Below, piece by piece: positions 16,708 through 25,597 of a DNA stretch of 64,000 bases; the first letter of the stretch is position 1; every line of letters begins with the position of its first letter. The position numbers and the translations under genes are program-made. The notes below the pieces were generated by a model that was given only the letters and a program-made list of their open reading frames with translations, searched no databases and was not told the DNA's origin. The stretch is from Leisingera sp. ANG-M7 (GTDB lineage: Bacteria; Pseudomonadota; Alphaproteobacteria; Rhodobacterales; Rhodobacteraceae), in assembly GCF_000813965.1 (NCBI RefSeq), contig NZ_JWLI01000011.1, forward strand, positions 186,001 through 250,000. Direction: 5' to 3'.

Positions 16708-18574
16708 TTCATCGTATGACGTAATCGTGGTCGGCGGCGGCCACGCCGGCACCGAAGCCGCCCATGCCTCAGCACGGATGGGCGCTTCAACCGCTCTGGT
16801 AACTCTGGACCGTAGTGGAATCGGGGTGATGTCATGCAATCCCGCCATCGGCGGTTTGGGGAAGGGGCACCTTGTTCGGGAAATTGACGCGATGGATGGC
16901 GTCATGGGGCAGGTTGCTGATCTGGCAGGTATTCAATTCCGCTTGCTGAACCGCCGGAAGGGGCCAGCTGTACAAGGACCGCGTGCCCAATCAGATCGCA
17001 GAATTTACCGTCAGGAGATGCTTCGTTTGACAGAAGCACAAGAAAACTTGGATATCGTTGAAGGTGAAGTGACAGACTTTCTGATGTCCGGGCAAACTGT
17101 GTCCGGCGTGATACTTGGTGACGGAAGCGAAATTCCGGCGAAGTCAGTGGTTCTGACTTCGGGCACTTTTCTTCGCGGTGTAATACATATTGGTGATGTC
17201 TCGAAACCTGGTGGCCGGATGGGGGACAAGCCATCAGTTAAACTGGCGAAGCGCCTTGATAGTTTCGAGCTGCCTCTTGGCCGCCTGAAGACAGGCACGC
17301 CGCCCCGATTGGACGGGAAAACCATAAACTGGGACATCCTGGACGCACAGCCAGGTGATGATGACCCTGTCTTCTTTTCCTTTCTTACAAAGGCGCTGAA
17401 TGCAAAGCAGATTTCCTGCGGTATTACCCACACGAACCCAAAGACTCACGACATCATTCGCCAGAACCTGGACCGCTCGGCAATGTACGGCGGGCACATT
17501 GAAGGCGTAGGCCCACGATATTGCCCCTCGATTGAAGACAAAATTGTCCGGTTTGCAGACAAGGAATCACACCAGATTTTCCTCGAACCAGAAGGTGTTA
17601 CCGACCAAACGGTTTACCCTAACGGCATTTCTACTAGCCTGCCACTGGACGTTCAGGAGGATTATGTCCGCTCAATTGTTGGTCTCGAACAGGCTGTAAT
17701 TCTCCAACCGGGATACGCCATTGAGTATGATTATGTGGACCCGCGCGCGCTTCAGCTCGATCTTTCTCTGAAGGAGGTGCCAGGACTTTATCTTGCTGGA
17801 CAAATAAACGGCACAACCGGCTACGAGGAAGCGGCTGCACAGGGTCTTGTCGCGGGATTGAATGCGGCGCGCCGGGCCATGGGTGAAGAGGCGGTGAATT
17901 TCAGTCGGTCCAGCAGTTATATAGGTGTGATGATCGACGATCTGACGACAAACGGAGTCACTGAGCCATACCGGATGTTCACATCCAGGGCCGAGTTCAG
18001 ACTGTCTTTGCGGGCAGACAACGCAGACCAAAGACTTACGCCGCTTGCAATAGAATTGGGATGCGTTGGTGAGACGCGCCGAACGGCGTTCGAAAGTAAA
18101 TGCGAAAAGCTGGTTTCAGCTCGTCAACTGCTCGAAGCGCATAGCTTTACGCCTAAGCAGGTCGCGTCTGCCGGGATCCGGGTTAACCAGGATGGAAATA
18201 AACGAACTAGTCTGGATGTTCTCGCCTTTCCGGATGTCAGTTTCGAGGATGTGATACAACTGATGCCCGAGTTGGAGAAGGTGGATCAAGAGATCCGGCG
18301 GCAAATGGAACGGGACGCGCTGTACGCCAACTACATCGCGCGACAAGAGCGGGAAATTTCCGCTATGAAGCGCGATGAAGGTCATTCTATTCCAGCAACC
18401 TTTGACTATGAGGGTATCGAGGGGCTTTCCAAGGAGCTTCAGCAAAAGCTCAAGCGCGCCAGCCCGGAAACTCTGGCTCAGGCAGCTCGAATTGATGGTA
18501 TGACACCGGCTGCGCTCGCTTTAATTCTCGCAAGGATTCGCAAAGAAAAGGTGCGACGGGAGAAAACTGGATGA
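16700..18574 (+). CDS. mnmG: tRNA U34 modification enzyme MnmG (GidA)
   Basis: A 624-residue FAD protein that partners MnmE. The Rossmann motif [14 protein letters not shown] is near the N-terminus. The family blocks [47 protein letters not shown] and [21 protein letters not shown] follow. The start is decided by the ribosome site AAGGAG at 16686-16691, which lies eight bases before GTG 16700. A GTG at 16691 overlaps that site and is unlikely, and the longer open frame to 16619 lies inside mnmE. The start codon sits inside parS site 1. The 3' end overlaps rsmG by 4 bp. Confidence 0.96.
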   Translation: MKHSSYDVIVVGGGHAGTEAAHASARMGASTALVTLDRSGIGVMSCNPAIGGLGKGHLVREIDAMDGVMGQVADLAGIQFRLLNRRKGPAVQGPRAQSDRRIYRQEMLRLTEAQENLDIVEGEVTDFLMSGQTVSGVILGDGSEIPAKSVVLTSGTFLRGVIHIGDVSKPGGRMGDKPSVKLAKRLDSFELPLGRLKTGTPPRLDGKTINWDILDAQPGDDDPVFFSFLTKALNAKQISCGITHTNPKTHDIIRQNLDRSAMYGGHIEGVGPRYCPSIEDKIVRFADKESHQIFLEPEGVTDQTVYPNGISTSLPLDVQEDYVRSIVGLEQAVILQPGYAIEYDYVDPRALQLDLSLKEVPGLYLAGQINGTTGYEEAAAQGLVAGLNAARRAMGEEAVNFSRSSSYIGVMIDDLTTNGVTEPYRMFTSRAEFRLSLRADNADQRLTPLAIELGCVGETRRTAFESKCEKLVSARQLLEAHSFTPKQVASAGIRVNQDGNKRTSLDVLAFPDVSFEDVIQLMPELEKVDQEIRRQMERDALYANYIARQEREISAMKRDEGHSIPATFDYEGIEGLSKELQQKLKRASPETLAQAARIDGMTPAALALILARIRKEKVRREKTG

Positions 18575-19188
18575 GCAGTAAAGACCTTCTCGGCACGCTC
18601 AATGTTTCACGTGAAACAATGCAGCGCCTGGAAATTTTCGACACGGTCATTCGCAAGTGGAACCCAAAGATCAACTTGGTCTCCCGTTCCAGCTTAGATC
18701 TGCTTTGGACACGTCATATAGCGGATTCGGTCCAAGTATTCCGTTGTGTCGAAACACCGTGTCATTGGGTGGATATCGGCAGCGGCGGAGGGTTTCCGGG
18801 ACTTGTCGTGGCTATCCTGGCGGCAGACGAGGCTCCGCAGATGAGAATTACGCTGATCGAGAGTGACCAGCGAAAATCCGCGTTTCTGCGTACAGCGGCA
18901 AGAGAGTGCGGGGCGTCACTTACAGTGATAAGTGACCGGATTGAGCAGGTCGATCCTCAAAAGGCGAATGTGCTTTCTGCCCGGGCGCTGGCCAGCTTGG
19001 ATGATCTTCTCGGATTCGCAGAGCGTCATCTGACAGTGGATGGTATTGCTGTTTTCCCGAAAGGGGAGAACTGGAAAAAAGAAGTGGATAAGGCGCGGCA
19101 GCGATGGCGGTTTGAGATGGAAACCGCTAAAAGTTTGACTGAGCCAGAAGCAGTTATCCTGAAAATCAGGGGAGTGGAACGTGTCTGA
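18571..19188 (+). CDS. rsmG: 16S rRNA G527 methyltransferase RsmG (GidB)
   Basis: A 205-residue SAM-dependent enzyme that makes m7G527 in 16S rRNA; loss gives low-level streptomycin resistance in other bacteria. The SAM site is [17 protein letters not shown] with the acidic [19 protein letters not shown] region, and [13 protein letters not shown] is the family catalytic block. Residues NVSRET near the N-terminus are encoded by parS site 2. It overlaps mnmG by 4 bp (ATGA) and parA by 8 bp, so mnmG-rsmG-parA-parB form one coupled operon. Confidence 0.96.
   Translation: MSSKDLLGTLNVSRETMQRLEIFDTVIRKWNPKINLVSRSSLDLLWTRHIADSVQVFRCVETPCHWVDIGSGGGFPGLVVAILAADEAPQMRITLIESDQRKSAFLRTAARECGASLTVISDRIEQVDPQKANVLSARALASLDDLLGFAERHLTVDGIAVFPKGENWKKEVDKARQRWRFEMETAKSLTEPEAVILKIRGVERV
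18603..18618. promoter_or_regulatory. parS: parS site 2
   Basis: A second exact copy of TGTTTCACGTGAAACA, inside rsmG codons 11-16, about 1.9 kb from the first. Two sites close to parAB and the origin are the normal arrangement of a chromosomal ParABS system. Confidence 0.96.
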
Positions 19189-19990
19189 TTTTTCCCGCCC
19201 GGAGGGGCCTCGTATCATCGCGGTCGCAAATCAGAAAGGCGGGGTAGGGAAGACAACAACGGCCATCAATCTCGCTGCGGCGATGGTTGAGTGCGGCCTT
19301 CGCGTACTGGTCGTTGACCTGGATCCGCAAGGGAATGCCTCAACCGGCCTTGGTATTGAACCTTCAGACCGGGATCTGACCACCTATGATCTATTGGTGG
19401 AGGACGCATCCCTGGCTGATGTCATCCGACAAACCGAGATTGAGGACCTGTGTATAATTCCTGCGACCGTTGACCTGAGTTCTGCGGACATCGAATTGTT
19501 CACCAATGAGAAGCGTAGCTTTCTTTTACACGATGCGCTTCGCCAAACTGCAATGGACGAATACGACTGGGACTATGTTCTGATAGATTGCCCACCTTCT
19601 TTGAATCTGCTGACGGTAAATGCAATGGTCGCAGCACATTCTGTTTTAGTTCCGTTGCAAAGCGAGTTCTTTGCACTGGAAGGGGTGACACAGCTGATGC
19701 TGACGATTCGTGAAGTGAGGCAGTCAGCGAATCCTAACCTGCGGATTGAAGGAATCGTTCTGACTATGTTTGATCGGCGCAACAACTTGTCTCAGCAGGT
19801 CGAACAGGATGCACGCGACAATCTGGGTGATCTTGTGTTTCAAACGAAGATTCCACGCAATGTGCGCGTGAGTGAGGCGCCCTCTTACGCTCAGCCCGTA
19901 TTGAACTATGACAGTAACTCCCAGGGTGCACAGGCCTATCGCGCATTGGCAGAAGAAATCCTGAATAAACATCACAAGATAGCGGCGTAA
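19181..19990 (+). CDS. parA: Chromosome-partition ATPase ParA
   Basis: A 269-residue ParA/Soj ATPase that moves ParB-parS complexes after origin duplication. The deviant Walker A is KGGVGKTT (residues 19-26), VVDLDPQGNAS is the A' motif, and DYVLIDCPPSLNLLTVNA is Walker B. The start is GTG 19181, six bases after GGGGAG in the rsmG end. The absence of a long N-terminal DNA-binding domain marks it as chromosomal (type Ib-like length) rather than plasmid type Ia. parB follows after 26 bases. Confidence 0.96.
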   Translation: MSDFSRPEGPRIIAVANQKGGVGKTTTAINLAAAMVECGLRVLVVDLDPQGNASTGLGIEPSDRDLTTYDLLVEDASLADVIRQTEIEDLCIIPATVDLSSADIELFTNEKRSFLLHDALRQTAMDEYDWDYVLIDCPPSLNLLTVNAMVAAHSVLVPLQSEFFALEGVTQLMLTIREVRQSANPNLRIEGIVLTMFDRRNNLSQQVEQDARDNLGDLVFQTKIPRNVRVSEAPSYAQPVLNYDSNSQGAQAYRALAEEILNKHHKIAA

Positions 19991-20016
19991 ATGAAGAATA
20001 CGAACCGGAGGCTTTC

Positions 20017-20910
20017 ATGGCAGACAAAAAAACAAAACCACGCGGGCTTGGCCGGGGATTGTCGGCATTGATGGCGGATGTGAACCCCGCGCCAGTGAGC
20101 ACGCAAGCGGAGGCTCCGCGGAACGCGGAAATACTGGTGCCAATCGAGAATGTCGTTGCCAATCCCAATCAGCCTCGCCGGCAGTTCCTTCAGGAAGACC
20201 TTGATGACCTGACTGCGTCCATTAAGGAAAAAGGTGTACTGCAGCCGTTGATCGTCCGGCCCAGGGCTGGCGGAAAATACGAAATTGTCGCTGGTGAACG
20301 TCGTTGGCGGGCGTCCCAGGCGGCTCAGCTGCATGAAGTTCCGGTTCTGATCCGGGACTACTCCGATCTGGAAATGATGGAAGTGGCCATCATTGAAAAC
20401 ATCCAGCGTTCGGATCTGAATGCGATGGAAGAGGCGCAGAGCTACAAGCAGCTTATGGAAAAGTTTGGCCATACTCAGGAGAAGATGGCGGAAGCGCTTG
20501 GTAAAAGCCGCAGCCATATTGCCAATCTTGTACGTCTTCTGCACTTGCCGGAAGACGTCCAGATTCTGGTTCAGGAACGCAAACTGTCCGCGGGACATGC
20601 CCGGGCCCTGATTACTTCTGACCATGCCTCTGAACTGGCAGTTAAGATTGTGAAGGGCGGTTTGTCCGTTCGTGCAACTGAAGCCTTGGTGAAAAAGGAC
20701 GCGGCCGGTATCCACACAGGCGGCGCCAAGAAACCTCGCAAGGCGCCTGAAAAGGACGCGGATACCCGGGCACTTGAGGGTGATCTGTCCGCAATGCTCA
20801 AGATGAAGGTCTCAATTGATCATAAGCCCGGAGGCGAGGCGGGTGCAGTTACAATAGCCTATGAAAATCTGGACCAGCTGGACGAGTTGTGCAATCTGCT
20901 TAGCCGTTAG
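20017..20910 (+). CDS. parB: Chromosome-partition protein ParB
   Basis: A 297-residue CTP-dependent DNA clamp that loads at parS. The N-terminal domain opens with RGLGRGLSALMADV, the ParA-contacting basic patch, then IVAGERRWRASQAA (CTP-binding box) and IENIQRSDLNAMEEA. The central helix-turn-helix KMAEALGKSRSHIANLVRLLHL recognises parS, and the C-terminal dimerisation region ends at LLSR. The ribosome site CCGGAGG precedes ATG 20017. Its last 11 bases overlap the convergent DUF454 gene. Confidence 0.96.
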   Translation: MADKKTKPRGLGRGLSALMADVNPAPVSTQAEAPRNAEILVPIENVVANPNQPRRQFLQEDLDDLTASIKEKGVLQPLIVRPRAGGKYEIVAGERRWRASQAAQLHEVPVLIRDYSDLEMMEVAIIENIQRSDLNAMEEAQSYKQLMEKFGHTQEKMAEALGKSRSHIANLVRLLHLPEDVQILVQERKLSAGHARALITSDHASELAVKIVKGGLSVRATEALVKKDAAGIHTGGAKKPRKAPEKDADTRALEGDLSAMLKMKVSIDHKPGGEAGAVTIAYENLDQLDELCNLLSR

Positions 20911-21253
20911 GACGGGTCCAGATAAAGAAGAGAACGATGGATAGCACCACTGCCTGGATGCCTAGGATATGACCAGGAGCGCCAAGCAGGACAGAAAGAC
21001 CAAAGACGGCGGCAATCGAGACGGTTGCCGCCTTTTTCGCAGCCGGCCGTATGGCGCCATGATCGCGCCAGTCTATGATCATGGGGCCAAAGACGTTGTG
21101 ATCGACAATCCAATTGTGCAGGCGTTCCGAGGAATTGGCGAAGAAGAACGCCGCAAGAAGTAAAAATGGAACCGTGGGGAGCAAGGGGAGAACAATGCCA
21201 ATGACGGCCAGCGCGACGCAAAACAGTCCCAGGCCGGCGTAGAGGAAACGCAT
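20900..21253 (-). CDS. DUF454 (YbaN-like) inner-membrane protein
   Basis: A 117-residue membrane protein with three to four hydrophobic helices. RFLYAGLGLFCVALAVIGIVLPLLPTVPFLLLAAFFFANSS is the DUF454 signature, followed by WIVDHNVFGPMIIDWRDHGAI. The family has no established function. It lies 4 bases after hemW on the same strand and may be the last gene of rph-rdgB-hemW-ybaN. Its tail overlaps parB by 11 bp on the opposite strand. Confidence 0.9.
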   Translation of the reverse strand: MRFLYAGLGLFCVALAVIGIVLPLLPTVPFLLLAAFFFANSSERLHNWIVDHNVFGPMIIDWRDHGAIRPAAKKAATVSIAAVFGLSVLLGAPGHILGIQAVVLSIVLFFIWTRPNG

Positions 21254-21257
21254 TGCT

Positions 21258-22412
21258 TCAATCCATCAAAAGTTCGCGGAGTACCGCATTCAATACCGCG
21301 CGGCCTTGGTTGGTCGCGCGAAGCCTCTGGTCAGAGATAGTCACCATACCCATTCGTGCAAGGTCATCCAGCCGGTCTTCTGGCAGTTTGTGACCTGAAA
21401 GCTGGTCGTATCGTGCCATATCCAGACCTTCGGTAAGGCGCATCCCCATCATGAGGTATTCAGCCGCCGCATCTTCCCTGTTCAGCAGCTCCCGGAGGGA
21501 TTCTCCGCTGCCTTTGCTCACCGCATTCAGCCAGGCTCCGGGCGCCAGATAGGTTTCAGTGGCATAACGGTGGCCATTCAAAGTCAGCCGCCCATGGGCG
21601 CCGGGGCCAATACCCGCATAGTCTCCATAGCGCCAGTAAATCAGATTGTGTCGGGATTCCGCACCTGGTTTGGCGTGGTTTGAGACTTCGTAGCCGGCCA
21701 TCCCGAAGCCGGCGCAGGTGTCTTGGGTGGCCTGGTACATGTCTGCGGCGGTGTCGTCTTCCGGCAGACCGCGCAGTTTTCCGCGGGCGTAACGGTCGCC
21801 GAAGGCGGTGCCTTCCTCGATGGTGAGCTGGTAGAGAGACAGGTGGTCGATTGCCATGGAGAGCGCTTCGCGCAGCTCCGCTTGCCAAGCCTCCAGTGTT
21901 TGCCCCTGCCGGGCATAAATCAGGTCAAAACTCACACGGTCAAAGCAATGACGGGCAATGTCGAAGGCTGCCTTGGCTTCTGCAACGCTGTGAATGCGGC
22001 CAAGTCGGCGCAGGTCTTCGTCGTTCAGGGCCTGAATGCCCATGGAAACCCGGTTCACGCCTGCGTCATGGTAGCCTGCAAAGCGGCCGGCTTCGACTGA
22101 CCCGGGGTTCGCTTCAAGAGAGATCTCTATGTCATTGGCAAAAGGCCAGATTTCACGTGCGCGCTCAATAACGGCGGCCACGGTGTCCGGCTGCATCAGG
22201 GAGGGGGTGCCGCCGCCAAAGAAAATGGAGTTCAGAACGCGGCCAGAAAGCTGTTCTGAGAGTCTGTCCAGTTCGCTAAGGTAGGCTCTAACCCATATCT
22301 TTTGGTCGATTGTTGCAGAAACATGGCTGTTGAAATCGCAATAGGGGCATTTGGCCTGGCAAAAGGGCCAGTGCACATAAAGGCCAAAGCCCCCGTTGCG
22401 CCAGTCATCCAC
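21258..22412 (-). CDS. hemW: HemW radical-SAM heme chaperone
   Basis: A 384-residue radical-SAM protein of the HemN/HemW family. The iron-sulfur motif is FCQAKCPYC (C-x3-C-x2-C), with SIFFGGGTPSLM after it. The family was long annotated as oxygen-independent coproporphyrinogen oxidase, but short members with this cysteine spacing are thought to deliver heme to targets. The start is uncertain. The open frame runs far into rdgB, and GTG 22412 gives [18 protein letters not shown] and the normal length, overlapping rdgB by 8 bp, though I see no strong ribosome site. Confidence 0.88.
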   Translation of the reverse strand: MDDWRNGGFGLYVHWPFCQAKCPYCDFNSHVSATIDQKIWVRAYLSELDRLSEQLSGRVLNSIFFGGGTPSLMQPDTVAAVIERAREIWPFANDIEISLEANPGSVEAGRFAGYHDAGVNRVSMGIQALNDEDLRRLGRIHSVAEAKAAFDIARHCFDRVSFDLIYARQGQTLEAWQAELREALSMAIDHLSLYQLTIEEGTAFGDRYARGKLRGLPEDDTAADMYQATQDTCAGFGMAGYEVSNHAKPGAESRHNLIYWRYGDYAGIGPGAHGRLTLNGHRYATETYLAPGAWLNAVSKGSGESLRELLNREDAAAEYLMMGMRLTEGLDMARYDQLSGHKLPEDRLDDLARMGMVTISDQRLRATNQGRAVLNAVLRELLMD

Positions 22413-23019
22413 CGAAACAGCCCTGAACGAATTGAGCGAGAGCTTTTCCGCGGTGGCTGATCTTGTTCTTATCTGCCGGATCCATCTCCGCGCAGGTGAT
22501 GTCGTAACCATCCGGCTGGAACATCGGATCGTATCCAAAGCCGTGTTCACCGCGGATCGGCCATACCAGCTGTCCCGGCATCACGCCCTCGAACACTTCG
22601 TCATGGCCGTCGGGCCAGGCAATCACCAGGGTGCAGCGGAACTGAGCAGTGCGCGGTGCGTTCGCGCCGGCGGTCATCAGCTCGTCATTGGCGCGGGTCA
22701 TTGCCAGTTTGAAGTCGCGGCCGTTCGGCGTTTCCGCCCAGTCGGCAGTGTAGACGCCGGGTGCGCCGTTCAGTGCATCTATTGTGATGCCGGAATCATC
22801 GGACAGGGCAGGCAGGCCGGTTGCCTTAGCGGCAGCGTGTGCCTTGATGCGGGCATTACCGACAAAGGTGTCTTCGGTTTCCTCGGGTTCCGGCAGGTTC
22901 ATCTCGCCGGCGCCAACCACTTGCACGCCAAAAGGCGCGAGGATCTCGGTGATCTCGTTCAGCTTGCCCTTGTTGTGGGTGGCGACAAGAAGCTTGCCGC
23001 CTTCCAATTTACGGGTCAT
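22405..23019 (-). CDS. rdgB: XTP/dITP pyrophosphatase (RdgB/HAM1)
   Basis: A 204-residue house-cleaning enzyme that hydrolyses ITP, dITP and XTP to the monophosphates. [14 protein letters not shown] is the substrate P-loop-like signature, [23 protein letters not shown] contains the metal-binding acidic pair, and [13 protein letters not shown] is the C-terminal block. It overlaps rph upstream by 4 bp, a common pairing of rph and rdgB. Confidence 0.96.
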   Translation of the reverse strand: MTRKLEGGKLLVATHNKGKLNEITEILAPFGVQVVGAGEMNLPEPEETEDTFVGNARIKAHAAAKATGLPALSDDSGITIDALNGAPGVYTADWAETPNGRDFKLAMTRANDELMTAGANAPRTAQFRCTLVIAWPDGHDEVFEGVMPGQLVWPIRGEHGFGYDPMFQPDGYDITCAEMDPADKNKISHRGKALAQFVQGCFGG

Positions 23020-23729
23020 TTGCAGGCGGCCTTCTGCATTTCTGCCAGCTCAGTAGTGCCTTTGGAGGCCAGGTCCATCAGCTGGTTCATCTGATCGCGG
23101 GAGAAGACGGAGCCTTCGGCAGACATCTGTACTTCGATCAGTTTTCCGGATTCGGTCATGATGAAGTTGCCGTCCACGCCGGCCTCAGAGTCCTCGGGGT
23201 AGTCCAGATCCAGCACCGGCTGGCCGGCATAGATGCCGCAGGACACGGCGGAAACCGGATCGATCAGCGGGTCAATCTGTACATCGCCGGCCTTCATCAG
23301 CTTGTTCACTGCCAGGCGAAGGGCCACCCAGCCGCCGGTGATTGAGGCGCAGCGGGTGCCGCCGTCAGCTTGCAGCACGTCACAGTCGATAGTGATCTGG
23401 CGTTCGCCCAGGGCAACGCGGTCGACACCGGCCCGCAGCGCGCGGCCAATCAGGCGCTGGATTTCCACGGTGCGCCCACCCTGCTTGCCAGAGGCAGCCT
23501 CGCGGCGCATGCGGGTATTGGTTGCGCGCGGCAGCATGCCGTATTCGGCGGTAACCCAGCCAAGGCCGGTACCCTTGATAAAGGGCGGCACGCGGTCTTC
23601 GATGGTGGCGGTGCACAGGACATGGGTGTCGCCGGCCTTGATCAGGCAGGAGCCCTCGGCGTGTTTGGTGAAACCGGTCTCAATCGAGACAGGGCGCATT
23701 TCATTCAGTTCTCGTCCTGAGGGTCGCAT
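23016..23729 (-). CDS. rph: Ribonuclease PH
   Basis: A 237-residue phosphorolytic 3'-5' exoribonuclease that trims tRNA precursors. Motifs include [20 protein letters not shown] at the start, [19 protein letters not shown], the phosphate-binding RALRAGVDR and the catalytic region [21 protein letters not shown]. Length is normal. It is the first gene of the leftward rph-rdgB-hemW unit and is divergent from hrcA-grpE, an arrangement conserved in alphaproteobacteria. Confidence 0.97.
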   Translation of the reverse strand: MRPSGRELNEMRPVSIETGFTKHAEGSCLIKAGDTHVLCTATIEDRVPPFIKGTGLGWVTAEYGMLPRATNTRMRREAASGKQGGRTVEIQRLIGRALRAGVDRVALGERQITIDCDVLQADGGTRCASITGGWVALRLAVNKLMKAGDVQIDPLIDPVSAVSCGIYAGQPVLDLDYPEDSEAGVDGNFIMTESGKLIEVQMSAEGSVFSRDQMNQLMDLASKGTTELAEMQKAACK

Positions 23730-23790
23730 GGCACATCCTTTTGCTGTTGGCTTGGGGATATCCCCCGGACGCGGGGCTATGCAAGCCCGA

Positions 23791-23818
23791 TTGACCTTTT
23801 CCCGAAGTGCTCTTTAAT
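23791..23818 (+). promoter_or_regulatory. Possible promoter of hrcA-grpE
   Basis: TTGACC (23791-23796), 16 bases, TTTAAT (23813-23818), a fair sigma70-type promoter about 50 bases before hrcA. A CCTATGT at 23838 resembles an RpoH -10, but no properly spaced CTTG element exists. No CIRCE inverted repeat is visible. Confidence 0.4.
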
Positions 23819-23872
23819 GACATTTTGGAGCCGGGTTCCTATGTTTAGACCGGAAGAAGTGCTGGCAGGCTG

Positions 23873-24937
23873 ATGAGCGATCCGAACAACATTCTGAAGG
23901 ACCTGAATGACCGCTCCCGGGATGTGTTCCGGGCGGTGGTGGAAAGCTATCTGGAGAGCGGCGATCCGGTTGGCAGCAGAACGCTGACCCGCTCGTTGAG
24001 CGAAAAGGTCAGCGCAGCCACCGTACGCAATGTGATGCAGGACCTCGAATATCTTGGGCTTCTGGACAGCCCGCACGTCAGCGCGGGCAGGGTACCCACG
24101 CAGATGGGCCTGAGGATGTTTGTTGATGGCCTTTTGGAAGTTGGCGATCTCAACGTCAAGGACCGCGAGAAGATTGATGCGACACTGGGCCGGAATGCAG
24201 GTGACGTTGGCGGGATGCTCGACCGTGTTGGTGCTGCGCTGTCCGGCGTGACGCAAGGCGCCTCTCTTGTGCTGACGCCCAAGCACGAGGCGGAGATCCG
24301 GCACATTGAGTTCGTCTCTTTGGCGCATGACCGGGCGCTGGTGGTTTTGGTTTTTTCTGATGGTCATGTGGAGAACCGCCTGTTTACACCACCGCCAGGC
24401 CAGACGCCCAGTTCAATGCGCGAAGCGGCAAACTTCCTGAATGCACTGATCGAAGGAAAGACGCTGAGCGAGGTTCAGCGGCAGATCCAGAAGGAGATAT
24501 CAGCCCGGCGTCAGGAAATTGATAGTCTTGCACATGCAATGATTGAAAGCGGGCTGGCTGTCTGGGAAGAGGAAGGCAGCGAACAGGCGCGATTGATTGT
24601 GCGGGGCCGCGCGAATCTTTTGGCGGAGTCCGGCGCAGCCGAGGAACTGGAGCGGATTCGCACACTGTTTGACGATCTGGAACGCAAGCGGGACATCGCC
24701 GAATTTCTGGAACTGACCGAGGACGGCGAGGGTGTGCGCATTTTTATCGGGTCGGAGAACAAACTTTTCTCACTTTCGGGTTCCTCTTTGGTGGTGTCTC
24801 CCTATATGAACGCGGATCGAAAGATCATCGGTGCGGTCGGGGTGATTGGCCCGACGCGCCTGAATTACGGACGGATTGTGCCGATCGTAGATTACACGGC
24901 ACAGCTGGTCGGCAAACTGTTGTCCGACCGGAGTTAG
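23873..24937 (+). CDS. hrcA: Heat-inducible transcription repressor HrcA
   Basis: A 354-residue repressor that binds CIRCE operators (usually before groESL) with help from GroEL. The N-terminal winged helix is NDRSRDVFRAVVESYLESGDPVGSRTLTRSL with SAATVRNVMQDLEYLGLLDSPHVSAGRVPT. The central inserted domain and the C-terminal GAF-like part (SLVVSPYMNADRKIIGAVGVIGPTRLNYGRIVPIVDYTA) match the family. It is 9 bases before grpE. Confidence 0.96.
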   Translation: MSDPNNILKDLNDRSRDVFRAVVESYLESGDPVGSRTLTRSLSEKVSAATVRNVMQDLEYLGLLDSPHVSAGRVPTQMGLRMFVDGLLEVGDLNVKDREKIDATLGRNAGDVGGMLDRVGAALSGVTQGASLVLTPKHEAEIRHIEFVSLAHDRALVVLVFSDGHVENRLFTPPPGQTPSSMREAANFLNALIEGKTLSEVQRQIQKEISARRQEIDSLAHAMIESGLAVWEEEGSEQARLIVRGRANLLAESGAAEELERIRTLFDDLERKRDIAEFLELTEDGEGVRIFIGSENKLFSLSGSSLVVSPYMNADRKIIGAVGVIGPTRLNYGRIVPIVDYTAQLVGKLLSDRS

Positions 24938-24946
24938 AGGTGAAAC

Positions 24947-25510
24947 ATGGCAGAGCTCAAGGACGAAGACTTTCTGGATGACATCGCCGCCGCCGAGGCT
25001 GAAGAGTTGGCAGCGCAGACCGAGGAATTTGATGATGCCTCGCTTGAAATCGATGCGCTCCGGGCAGAACGGGATGAGCTGAAGGACCGCTTCATGCGGG
25101 CGCTGGCGGATGCTGAGAATGCCCGCAAGCGCGGCGATAAGGCACGCCGCGAGGCAGAAAACTATGGCGGCTCGAAACTGGCCCGCGACATGCTGCCGGT
25201 CTATGACAACATGAAGCGCGCGATTGAAGCGGCCACCGACGAGCAGCGTGAGGTCTCGGCTGCGCTGATTGAAGGTGTCGAACTGACCATGCGCTCGCTG
25301 CTGGGCGTGTTTGAAAAGCACGGCATCCGGATTGTATCTCCCGAGGTGGGCGACAAGTTTGATCCGCAGGTGCACGAGGCGATGTTCGAGGCGCCGGTGC
25401 CGGGCACCAAGGCGGGCGACATCATCCAGGTTTCTGCGGAAGGCTTCATGCTGCATGACCGCCTGTTGCGCGCGGCGCAGGTGGGCGTGTCCTCGACGCC
25501 GTCCAGCTGA
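24947..25510 (+). CDS. grpE: Nucleotide exchange factor GrpE
   Basis: A 187-residue DnaK nucleotide-exchange factor. The N-terminal part is acidic and helical (EDFLDDIAAAEAEELAAQTEEFDDASLEIDALRAERDELKDRF), a dimeric coiled coil. The C-terminal beta domain carries GVFEKHGIRIVSPEVGDKFDPQVHEAMFEAPVPGTKAGDI. It is cotranscribed with hrcA and followed by a bidirectional terminator. dnaK is not in this window. Confidence 0.96.
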   Translation: MAELKDEDFLDDIAAAEAEELAAQTEEFDDASLEIDALRAERDELKDRFMRALADAENARKRGDKARREAENYGGSKLARDMLPVYDNMKRAIEAATDEQREVSAALIEGVELTMRSLLGVFEKHGIRIVSPEVGDKFDPQVHEAMFEAPVPGTKAGDIIQVSAEGFMLHDRLLRAAQVGVSSTPSS

Positions 25511-25564
25511 TTTGGAAAGACCCTGCCGGGCTTGTGCTCCGGCGGGAGTATTTTCTGAAAGATG

Positions 25565-25597
25565 AAAAGGCAGGTCCGGTTTGGGCCTGCCTTTTTT
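25565..25597. terminator. Bidirectional terminator between grpE and mutS
   Basis: AAAAGGCAGG (25565-25574) pairs with CCTGCCTTTT (25586-25595), with an A run before and T run after the stem. It can terminate both grpE and the convergent mutS transcript. Confidence 0.9.

Noticed and set aside
22141-22175. Further parS copy near TTTCACGTG in hemW
   Set aside because: Only the central half matches; the right arm (CGCGC) departs at most positions.
23812-23844. CCTATGT before hrcA as an RpoH -10 element
   Set aside because: The nearest -35 candidate, CTTTAA, is 20 bases away and lacks CTTG, so spacing and sequence both fail.
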